Shown here: piece after piece, positions 7,403 through 14,490 of the stretch
Numbering within the stretch: position 1 is the first letter of the stretch
Layout of the letters: every line of letters begins with the position of its first letter
Notes under the pieces: generated by a model
Told to the model about the DNA's origin: nothing
The model's database searches: none
Seen by the model: only the letters and a program-made list of their open reading frames with translations
Origin: JBGTHB01 sp041746415
Lineage (GTDB): Bacteria > Pseudomonadota > Gammaproteobacteria > Coxiellales > Coxiellaceae
Assembly (NCBI GenBank): GCA_041746415.1
Contig: JBGTHB010000183.1
Coordinates: forward strand, 1-17,730
Direction: 5' to 3'
Length of the DNA: 17,730 bases
Program-made: the position numbers and the translations under genes

Positions 7403-8533
7403 ATGAGGAGAATCTGGCAAAGGATTTTGCTGAGCTTGCTTTTAATCGGCAGCGTTGTTGCCAGCGCCGCTAGCGATCAAACTAGTGCACCCGGTTTAGA
7501 GACCGTTTACCATCTTGCTAAACACAATAAACTTTCCCCGCGTTCAGTGAGCGAAGAATTTTTTGCCGTGTTAGCGGCGCAACGATTAAAAGAAGTTGCC
7601 CAGGCGCAATTTGAATTAACCAAAATAGATTTAACCCAGTCAGAAGATAATGTGGGTTTGTTTCATCATATGAATAATGGTTTGCGTGAGCAGTTGCAAG
7701 GCAGAATTGATATCGCCGAAGCGGCTTACTTTGCAGCACAACAAGAATGGCAAATACAGTTGTCGCAGCTCAATCAGATACTCAATGCAGGGTTTGGTCA
7801 GTTGCGCACACCCGATGTCAACTTTTTAGTCCAAGGGCGCAATAGTGAGGCACAAGAAGTATTACAGTTACGTCAACAGCTTTTGGATCAGAAACGCAAC
7901 TTGCAATTGTACCGTGCAGCGTTTGATCGGGCCAATGTTTCAGTTGAAGCCGTGATCGCACAAGAACAAAAGCTGCGCCAATTACAAACTCAATATTGGA
8001 GTAAGGTGAGAGTGTATTTTACTGATGTAATTAAAAATGCGCCCGGTTTTACATCGCATCAAGCGCAGTTGCTTGATCAAGACTTATATAATCCAGTTTT
8101 GGCACAGCAGCGCTTAAATTTAGTTAAAAAACCCAATAACCCAGCAGCTATTAAAAAACACACAGCAGCGATTATAAAAAAAGAAACTAGAACAGCAGCG
8201 TTGAAGCCTAAAAACACAGCGCCGGTAGTGGCGCAAATTGAGTTGCCACAGCCACTACAAACACGGGCTTGGCATAAGCAAGTGCCGGTTGCAGTAAAAT
8301 CGCAGCCGCAGCATAAAAAAGTGGTGGCGAAACCAAAACCTATCATTCACCATCAACATAATAAAGTTGCTGCCAAAAAACCACAACCCGCACATCAATT
8401 AGTGGCGCATAAATCAAAAGCATTGACATCCCACACCATTTTTTCGCGCTTGCATTTTTATATTTTACCTTCTCCACGCGTAACCATGAAATTACCGGAT
8501 CCAATATCGACAACATTACAGTATGTTTCATGA
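7403..8533 (+). CDS. TolC-family-derived secreted protein lacking beta-barrel strands, with basic tail
   Basis: A 376-aa exported protein. Signal peptide 1-22 has a positive start, Leu/Ile/Val core and a cleavage site after A20-S-A22. Residues 50-130 resemble the first alpha-hairpin of TolC-family proteins: FFAVLAAQRL, a turn with N-VGL (83-86), then QLSQLNQILNAGF. Residues 149-215 resemble the second hairpin, ending DVIKNAPGF where TolC has its closing Gly. The sequences between, which in TolC hold strands S1-S2 and S3-S4, are missing, so it cannot form a normal outer-membrane channel. Residues about 230-345 are a disordered Lys/His/Gln/Pro/Ala-rich tail. ATG 7403 is chosen over GTG 7397 because GGAGG (7393-7397) is five bases before it. 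Its stop overlaps the ABC gene start (ATGA). The TolC relation is my alignment from memory of E. coli TolC. Confidence 0.6.
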   Translation: MRRIWQRILLSLLLIGSVVASAASDQTSAPGLETVYHLAKHNKLSPRSVSEEFFAVLAAQRLKEVAQAQFELTKIDLTQSEDNVGLFHHMNNGLREQLQGRIDIAEAAYFAAQQEWQIQLSQLNQILNAGFGQLRTPDVNFLVQGRNSEAQEVLQLRQQLLDQKRNLQLYRAAFDRANVSVEAVIAQEQKLRQLQTQYWSKVRVYFTDVIKNAPGFTSHQAQLLDQDLYNPVLAQQRLNLVKKPNNPAAIKKHTAAIIKKETRTAALKPKNTAPVVAQIELPQPLQTRAWHKQVPVAVKSQPQHKKVVAKPKPIIHHQHNKVAAKKPQPAHQLVAHKSKALTSHTIFSRLHFYILPSPRVTMKLPDPISTTLQYVS

Positions 8534-10173
8534 AAAAAACGGTGCCATTGTGGAATATTCTTTTTCAATTAAAGCGCGTTTTTTTTTACACGCTATTTTT
8601 TAGTTTACTCATTAACTTGCTCACTCTGACTGTACCCATTTACATGTTGCAACTTTTTGATCGTGTGTTAGCTGGTCACAGTACAGAAACATTGTTTTAT
8701 TTAACCTTGATTGCTTTATTTGCTTTGACTTTATTAGCCGTAATTGATGGTGTGCGTCATCGCTTGGCATGGATGAGTGGGCGATGGTTTGAGAATACCT
8801 GTCTGCCATCAATGTTAACGCGCACGTTACATGATATTCAGCCAGGGCGTCGTTACAGTGCTCAATCATTGCAAGATGTGAATTTTGTGCGTCAGTATAT
8901 AAGCCAAGGCTCTATTTTTATTTTATTAGATGTGTTGTGGCTACCTCTTTTTTTATTAGTAGTGTTTTTAATTACACCAGCCTTGGGTGTGCTCGCCTGC
9001 ATTGCTGCCGTTGCATTAATCTGCTTAGCTTGGTTGCATGAGCGATTAACGCGCGTGTCGTTGAGTGATTCAGGCCAGGAATTTTTAACGGCTAAATTTT
9101 TTTTAGACGCTGTGGTGCAACAACGTGAAATGTTGGCAGGTAGTTATCGCGCCAATACGATAAGTACTACGGTGTTACAACAACTGCAATCTGCCCAAAC
9201 CACGCAACAACCAGCAAATAAAACAGCAGATGTAATGCAAAGCTTGGCGCGTTATTTGCGCATGGTTACGCAAGTGTTGATGTTGGGATTAGGAGCGTAT
9301 TTTGTGATTCATAATACGCTAACGCCGGGAGCGATGATTGCCGCTTCTATTATTGGTGCAAAAGCGTTAATGCCATTAGAGCAGTTAACCAAAGTGTGGC
9401 GTCAAACTTTAACGGCCATAACTGCGTTTAAACGTTTAGGACAATTTAGCCAACAAGCGTCAGCTGAGTTGGCAGTGCAATGTGTTACCGCACCTTTTGC
9501 CATTAAAATTGAAAGCGCCAGTTGTGTTAGTGAACTCGATCAGCGCATTATTTTGCAAGATATCAATTTGACGCTGGAAAAAGGTGAGTTGTTAGCGGTG
9601 GTTGGTCCAAGCGGCAGCGGTAAAAGCAGTTTATTACGCTTAATAACTGGTTTATTGCCACCACAAACAGGGCGGGTGCAAGTGGTGACCCAACGAGTGG
9701 GCTACTTGCCGCAAGACACCGCTCTTTTGCCAGGCACTGTTTATGAGAATATTACGTGTTTTACTGCGGTTGATCTCAAGCAAGTTCAGTTAGCAACACA
9801 GTTATTAGGTGTGCACGCGATGATTGAACAAATGCCGCAAGGTTATCAAACTCGGGTGGAGTCAATAGGATTATCGAAAGGACAATTGCGTTTGATTTGT
9901 TTAGCCCGTACTTTTTTACAACTGCCAGATATAATTTTACTGGATGAACCAGAAGCCTTTTTAGATTCGCATGGCGATGGGGGATTGCGGCATGCAATCA
10001 CAACAGCAAAACGTGCTCAACATACGGTGGTGTTAGTAACACAACGTCCGAGTTTGATTGAAAATGCCGATCGAATTTTAGTAATGCACCATGGCAATAT
10101 TAAAAATTTAGGCACGCCGCAAGAAGTGTTGCCGTATTTGCGGGTTGGTGACAGCCAAGCTGAAAAAAAATAA
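8530..10173 (+). CDS. Type I secretion ABC transporter (PrtD/AprD type) with degenerate ATPase motifs
   Basis: A 547-aa fused permease-ATPase of the kind that, as a homodimer, drives export through a HlyD adaptor and a TolC-type channel. The N-terminal half has paired helices (about 18-75 and 130-175) and a PrtD-like PIYMLQLFDRVL segment; there is no C39-like leader domain. The ATPase has Walker A GPSGSGKS (359-366), Q-loop Gln395 in GYLPQD, Walker B IILLDE with D472 and catalytic E473, and D-loop FLD (477-479). Two motifs deviate: the signature is LSKGQ (448-452) instead of LSGGQ, and the switch histidine is Gln505 (codon CAA) in VTQRPSL. Both would affect both sites of a homodimer, so activity may be low or altered. 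It overlaps the TolC-like gene by four bases, implying translational coupling. Confidence 0.9.
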   Translation: MKKTVPLWNILFQLKRVFFYTLFFSLLINLLTLTVPIYMLQLFDRVLAGHSTETLFYLTLIALFALTLLAVIDGVRHRLAWMSGRWFENTCLPSMLTRTLHDIQPGRRYSAQSLQDVNFVRQYISQGSIFILLDVLWLPLFLLVVFLITPALGVLACIAAVALICLAWLHERLTRVSLSDSGQEFLTAKFFLDAVVQQREMLAGSYRANTISTTVLQQLQSAQTTQQPANKTADVMQSLARYLRMVTQVLMLGLGAYFVIHNTLTPGAMIAASIIGAKALMPLEQLTKVWRQTLTAITAFKRLGQFSQQASAELAVQCVTAPFAIKIESASCVSELDQRIILQDINLTLEKGELLAVVGPSGSGKSSLLRLITGLLPPQTGRVQVVTQRVGYLPQDTALLPGTVYENITCFTAVDLKQVQLATQLLGVHAMIEQMPQGYQTRVESIGLSKGQLRLICLARTFLQLPDIILLDEPEAFLDSHGDGGLRHAITTAKRAQHTVVLVTQRPSLIENADRILVMHHGNIKNLGTPQEVLPYLRVGDSQAEKK

Positions 10174-10222
10174 GTAACAGCACAACTACATGGACGCCGA
10201 TAACGATTTCAACCCATAAGGT

Positions 10223-11518
10223 ATGGGATTAGCGATGGATAAAGAATTAAAAAAAATATTAAATGTTTCTCGTCTAGGCTTAATTATTTTTGCCGTGTTT
10301 GTGGCGGTGTTTATCATATGGGCTTGTTTAGCCCCACTTGAAAGTGCCGCTATTGCGCCGGGTAAAGTGGTTGTTGCAGGTCAGCGGCGTAGTATTCAAC
10401 ATTTAGAAGGCGGTATTATCCGTAAGATTTTTGTTAAAGACGGCCAGCATGTGACGAAAAATCAAGTGCTAATCCAATTAGAAAATCTCCCCACTAAAAC
10501 TCATCACACTATTTTAAACCAACAACTTTACGAGTTAATGGCTCAGCAAGTGCGTTTGAGTGCACAAATTCAGGGTAAAAAGGAGCTTGTCTATGATAAA
10601 AACATGCACCAACACGTGCCCGAGTTTATTTTGCGTAACCAACAAGCTGTTTTTTCGTCTGAGAATATAGCGTTAAATGGCCAATTGGCTATCTTGCAAC
10701 ACCGCCAATCACAATTAAATGAACAAATTGTCGGAAGTGAAACGGAGCTTGTGGCAGCGCAAAGACAATTGAGTTTAATTACTAAAGAATTACATGATAT
10801 TGCCCCTTTGGCAAAACAACATTATATATCGCGTTCACAAGTGCTGGCGTTTGAGCGTGAAAAAGCTCGGTTACAAGGATTAGTAGGCGAAAAAAGCGCG
10901 CATATCGCTACTTTAAAAGAAAAATTGGGTGAGGCAAAGTTACAACAAATTACGACGCAAGCTGAGCAAAATAAAAAGTGGATAAGTGAATTACGTGACA
11001 CCGAACATAAATTAGCGCAACAAACAGAAAAAGAAAAAGCCGCAAAAGATATTTACAGCCGTACTACCATTCGCGCGCCACAAGCAGGCATTGTGGTGGG
11101 GTTGAATGTGCATACCGTAGGCGGAGTGATTAAGCCCGGTGAAGTGCTAATGCAGCTTGTGCCAAGTCAAGGCGCTTTAATTATTGAGGCAAAAATAAAT
11201 CCTTTAGATATTGACGTGGTGCACAAAGGGTTAGTTGCAAAAGTGGTATTAACCGCATTGCAAAGCCGTTCCATGCCGACTTTGGAGGGCACGGTTGAAA
11301 CGGTTTCTGCGGATGTGTTTACTGATACTCATAGCGAGAAAAGTTACTATAAAGCGGAAATAGTGATTAATAAAAATCAATTAAAGAAACTAAATAATGT
11401 CAGACTCTATCCAGGCATGCCGACGGAGGTGATGATCATTACCAGTCGGCTAACACCTTGGCAATATTTCACTCGTCCTATCGAAAGAAGTTTTGACCGC
11501 GCCTTTAGAGAGCAGTAA
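10223..11518 (+). CDS. HlyD/PrtE-family membrane-fusion protein of a type I secretion system
   Basis: A 431-aa periplasmic adaptor anchored in the inner membrane by one helix (about 18-38) with a short cytoplasmic start. A first lipoyl half carries the family hallmark RRSIQHLEGGIIRKI (about 55-69). A long coiled coil (about 95-285) has many Gln, Glu and Lys heptads. The second lipoyl half begins TTIRAPQAGIVVGL. The beta-barrel region holds PGMPTEVMI, a conserved C-terminal adaptor motif. Length is normal for PrtE/AprE proteins. Two starts compete: ATG 10223 has AAGG only one base before it, while ATG 10235 (Met5) has GGGA six bases before it; Met5 may be the real start. A 49-base gap separates it from the ABC gene, and the lactonase gene follows 26 bases on. 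It shows no sign of decay. Confidence 0.93.
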   Translation: MGLAMDKELKKILNVSRLGLIIFAVFVAVFIIWACLAPLESAAIAPGKVVVAGQRRSIQHLEGGIIRKIFVKDGQHVTKNQVLIQLENLPTKTHHTILNQQLYELMAQQVRLSAQIQGKKELVYDKNMHQHVPEFILRNQQAVFSSENIALNGQLAILQHRQSQLNEQIVGSETELVAAQRQLSLITKELHDIAPLAKQHYISRSQVLAFEREKARLQGLVGEKSAHIATLKEKLGEAKLQQITTQAEQNKKWISELRDTEHKLAQQTEKEKAAKDIYSRTTIRAPQAGIVVGLNVHTVGGVIKPGEVLMQLVPSQGALIIEAKINPLDIDVVHKGLVAKVVLTALQSRSMPTLEGTVETVSADVFTDTHSEKSYYKAEIVINKNQLKKLNNVRLYPGMPTEVMIITSRLTPWQYFTRPIERSFDRAFREQ

Positions 11519-11544
11519 CATGCTTTGCAAAAAGGTCACATTCA

Positions 11545-12417
11545 ATGAATAATAATATTGATATTGTATGGCGTGGTCCCAACCAATTAGGCGAAGGGCC
11601 GATGTGGCATGCTAAAGAGCAAGCGTTATATTGGATTGATATTGCGGCGCACAAAATTCATCGTTTAGATTGGCAAACCAAACAACATCAAGCTTGGACA
11701 ACGCCCGCTGTGATTGGCGCATTAGTCATTAATGAAAGTGGCGGGATGCTAGCTGCAATCGGTAATGAAGTGATGCAGGTTGATTTAGCAAAAAACAAAT
11801 ACGAATCCATTGGTGAAATTTTTCCTAAGCACAGAACAGATTTACGTGCTAACGACGGCAAATGCGATCGCGCAGGACGTTTCTGGATTGGCGTAGCGAA
11901 TTTAGATCTCCACCATCCGCAAGGTGGTTTGTATTGTTTAGATAAAGGGAAATTAACACAACACGAAACAGGCATTACTATTTCAAATGGCTTGGGTTGG
12001 AGTCCAGACAATAAAATATTTTATTATACCGACGGATTAAAATACTGTGTTTATCAATATGATTTTGATTTAGCACAAGGCGAGATTTCCAATCGTCGTC
12101 CATTTATTCAATTAGAAAAATCACCGATTGAACCCGATGGCTTAACCGTCGATAGCGAAGGAAATATTTGGCAAGCACAATGGAACAGCCATAAAATTTT
12201 TTGCTATGCTCCTAATGGAAAGTTAATTACAACCATTCCAATGCCAGTGCAGCGTCCGACCAGCTGCATTTTTGGCGGTGAAGATTTGAAAACATTATTT
12301 GTCACTTCTTGTTCGCAAAGCATTGGTGAGAAAGATATATTGCCGTCACCTGCGGGAGCGGTTTTTGCACTTGAAATGCAGCTGCCAGGGTTGCTTGAGC
12401 CGACTTATCAGGATTAG
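11545..12417 (+). CDS. SMP-30/gluconolactonase-family sugar lactonase
   Basis: A 290-aa six-bladed beta-propeller enzyme of the SMP-30/Gnl/LRE family, which hydrolyses aldonolactones using one divalent metal. Expected metal and substrate ligands are present: E17 in LGEGPMW, N103 with R101 in LRANDGK, N148 in ISNGLGWS and D198 in EPDGL. Length matches the family. There is no signal peptide, so it should act in the cytoplasm. ATG 11545 has AAAGG nine bases upstream. It is the last gene of the secretion operon, 26 bases after the adaptor. With the sugar porter upstream it could form a sugar oxidation route, but no sugar dehydrogenase or dehydratase is in the window. Whether the substrate is gluconolactone or another lactone cannot be told. 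Confidence 0.88.
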   Translation: MNNNIDIVWRGPNQLGEGPMWHAKEQALYWIDIAAHKIHRLDWQTKQHQAWTTPAVIGALVINESGGMLAAIGNEVMQVDLAKNKYESIGEIFPKHRTDLRANDGKCDRAGRFWIGVANLDLHHPQGGLYCLDKGKLTQHETGITISNGLGWSPDNKIFYYTDGLKYCVYQYDFDLAQGEISNRRPFIQLEKSPIEPDGLTVDSEGNIWQAQWNSHKIFCYAPNGKLITTIPMPVQRPTSCIFGGEDLKTLFVTSCSQSIGEKDILPSPAGAVFALEMQLPGLLEPTYQD

Positions 12418-12459
12418 GCATAAACGTTTCAACAAAACTGGGGGCATTGACATAGCTCG

Positions 12460-12485
12460 TCACATTATTCATATGAATAATGTGA
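12460..12485. promoter_or_regulatory. 26-bp perfect palindrome between converging lactonase and glmS genes
   Basis: TCACATTATTCAT is followed at once by its exact reverse complement, centred on CATATG. It abuts the glmS stop codon (12486-12488, minus strand) and lies 43 bases after the lactonase stop. As RNA from either strand it would form a stem of about 11 pairs, but no T-run follows on either side, so it is not a classic intrinsic terminator. It may act as a bidirectional RNA 3' end or stability hairpin, or as a binding site for a dimeric protein. Confidence 0.7.
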
Positions 12486-14300
12486 TCACTCCACTGTCAC
12501 TGACTTGGCCAAGTTGCGCGGTTGATCCACATCGGTGCCTTTCAATACCGCGATGTGATACGACAATAATTGCAACGGGATAGTGTATAAAATGGGGGCC
12601 AACCAAGCAGCGATTTTTGGCACTTTGATCACGTGCACATTCCCTTCAGGTTGCCATTTAATAGCTTCATCGATAAATACAAACAATTCACCGCCGCGTG
12701 CTTGCACTTCTTGCATATTGGATTGCATTTTTTCCACTAAGTGATCATTGCATATCGTAACAATAACCGGCATATCTTTATCAACTAGCGCTAATGGCCC
12801 ATGTTTTAATTCGCCAGCTGGGTACGCTTCAGCATGAATGTAGGAAATTTCTTTTAGCTTTAACGCGCCTTCTAGTGCGATGGGATAAAGCAAGCCGCGA
12901 CCTAAAAATAACGAGTGTACTTTGTCTTTAAACGCCGTAGACCATTCGAGAATGGCTTTGTCATTTTCTAATATTTTTTCAACTGCGGCAGGTAATTTTT
13001 CAATATCAGCGGCTTTTAACTCCGTATTTTTGCTCAAACTTAACGTCAGTAATAATAGTGCCATTAATTGCGCGGTAAATGTTTTAGTTGCGGCTACACC
13101 CACTTCCGTTCCAGCTCGAGTTAAAAATCGCAAATCACTTTCACGCACTAATGTCGATTCAGCCACATTGCAAATGGCTAAGGTGGCTAAATAACCTTGT
13201 TCTTTCGCTAAGCGAAAAGCAGCTAATGTGTCCGCGGTTTCGCCCGATTGTGATAACGCAATAAATAACGTATTGGATTCAACAACAGAGTGTCGATAGC
13301 GATATTCACTCGCAATTTCAACATCGGTCTTGATCTTTGCCATTTCTTCTAACCAATATTTCGCCACTAAACCGGCATGAAAACTGGTGCCGCAGGCAAT
13401 AATTTGAATGCGTTTTACTTGATTTAAAACCTTATCGGCATCCACACCAAACGTTTGCGGCAACACTTTATTATTCACTAAATAACCATTCAGTGTTTCA
13501 ACCAATGTAGCGGGCTGCTCGAATATTTCTTTTAACATGAAATGGCGGAACTGGCCTTTATCCACGCCATTTGCAGCAATGTTTGCGGTGTGAATTTCGC
13601 GCGGTGTTTGGTTGCCATTTTTGTCAAAAATAGTGTGTTCATGAATAGTGAGGCGCGCCATGTCGCCTTCTTCTAAATAAATAAATTGTTTGGTTTCACT
13701 GATCAAAGCTAAAGGATCTGACGCAATAAAATGCTCATTATTACCAATACCAACTACTAACGGACTACCACGACGCACCGCGTATAACACATCAGGTTCA
13801 TTAACTTGAATAATGCCCAGTGCAAATGCACCACGTAATTGTTTAACCGCACTTTGTATTGCTTCTAAAAAAGTAGTGGTTTGTTTGGCTTGCCAATGCA
13901 ATAAATGCACGATTACTTCTGTATCGGTTTCAGTTTCAAATAAATAACCTTGCTGTTTGAGTGTGTCACGTAATTCGGCAAAGTTTTCGATAATACCGTT
14001 GTGCACCACCGCAATTTCGAATGAAGAGCAGTGTGGATGTGCGTTAATTTCGGAGGGTTTGCCGTGCGTTGCCCAGCGAGTGTGAGCAATACCCAGCGGC
14101 CCAGTAATGGGGTTTTTAGCGATCAGTTCCGCAAGCTTGGCCACTTTGCCTTTAACGCGGATGCGTTCAATTTGTTGATGCTCTGGATTGATCAGGGCAA
14201 TGCCAGCGGAATCGTAGCCACGGTATTCTAAGCGTTTAAGTCCTTCTAATAGAATAGGAGTAACATTTCGTTGAGTAATCGCGCCGACTATTCCGCACAT
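12486..14300 (-). CDS. glmS: Glutamine--fructose-6-phosphate aminotransferase (isomerizing)
   Basis: A 604-aa cytoplasmic enzyme (609 aa in E. coli) making glucosamine-6-phosphate from fructose-6-phosphate and glutamine, the entry step to peptidoglycan and LPS amino sugars. The start MCGIVGAI supplies the Cys1 nucleophile of the class II glutaminase domain (about 1-240), with HTRWATHG and HPH motifs. Two SIS sugar-isomerase domains follow, with CGTSFHAG, SQSGETADT and the EAYPAGELKHGPLAL segment. The C-terminus DVDQPRNLAKSVTVE is the family's ending. A ribosome binding site (AAGGA, eight bases before ATG) and a clear promoter are present. There is no glmS ribozyme or long leader, so control is at the promoter or by trans-acting factors. 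glmU is not adjacent. Confidence 0.98.
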   Translation of the reverse strand: MCGIVGAITQRNVTPILLEGLKRLEYRGYDSAGIALINPEHQQIERIRVKGKVAKLAELIAKNPITGPLGIAHTRWATHGKPSEINAHPHCSSFEIAVVHNGIIENFAELRDTLKQQGYLFETETDTEVIVHLLHWQAKQTTTFLEAIQSAVKQLRGAFALGIIQVNEPDVLYAVRRGSPLVVGIGNNEHFIASDPLALISETKQFIYLEEGDMARLTIHEHTIFDKNGNQTPREIHTANIAANGVDKGQFRHFMLKEIFEQPATLVETLNGYLVNNKVLPQTFGVDADKVLNQVKRIQIIACGTSFHAGLVAKYWLEEMAKIKTDVEIASEYRYRHSVVESNTLFIALSQSGETADTLAAFRLAKEQGYLATLAICNVAESTLVRESDLRFLTRAGTEVGVAATKTFTAQLMALLLLTLSLSKNTELKAADIEKLPAAVEKILENDKAILEWSTAFKDKVHSLFLGRGLLYPIALEGALKLKEISYIHAEAYPAGELKHGPLALVDKDMPVIVTICNDHLVEKMQSNMQEVQARGGELFVFIDEAIKWQPEGNVHVIKVPKIAAWLAPILYTIPLQLLSYHIAVLKGTDVDQPRNLAKSVTVE

Positions 14301-14339
14301 AGGACTTTTCCTTAATTCTTAAAAATTAACGCATTTTAT

Positions 14340-14368
14340 ACTATATCGCTTGCAAATGAGAATGCGAA
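14340..14368 (-). promoter_or_regulatory. glmS promoter
   Basis: On the minus strand: -35 TTCGCA (14368-14363), a 17-base spacer and -10 TATAGT (14345-14340). The predicted start near 14333 gives a leader of about 33 bases with a good AAGGA ribosome binding site. The -35 hexamer and spacing are identical to those of polA. Confidence 0.65.
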
Positions 14369-14433
14369 CTTGCGCTTGCGATGAGGGGTGGCTAATTAGA
14401 AATTCCACTTAATAGAGAGGTCTCCACGCCCAA

Positions 14434-14453
14434 TTTAATAATAGTTTAACTAT
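14434..14453 (+). promoter_or_regulatory. PmrA-box-like direct repeat with overlapping palindrome, upstream of the 249-aa gene
   Basis: TTTAATAAT-AG-TTTAACTAT: two 9-base units with an 11-base period. As I recall it, the Legionella/Coxiella PmrA box is cTTAATatT-N2-cTTAATatT; the first unit fits at 7 of 9 positions and the second at 5 of 9. The second half also forms a 13-bp palindrome, ATAGTT-T-AACTAT (14441-14453). A possible -10 TATATT lies at 14461-14466. The match is weak and AT-rich DNA gives such hits by chance. Confidence 0.25.
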
Positions 14454-14490
14454 ATTGTTCTATATTTGCGCGCATACGGGGAGAGCAGCA

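Noticed and set aside
12299..12583. Plus-strand open frame across the lactonase end and the palindrome
   Set aside because: It overlaps two well-supported genes in other frames, has no ribosome binding site and resembles no family.
14301..14333. glmS ribozyme or metabolite-sensing leader before glmS
   Set aside because: The leader is only about 33 bases with no complex fold; the glmS ribozyme is much longer and found mainly in Firmicutes.
14455..14490. Upstream TTG start adding 12 residues to the hypothetical protein
   Set aside because: The stretch overlaps the probable -10, and ATG 14491 has a strong GGGGAG ribosome binding site seven bases upstream.
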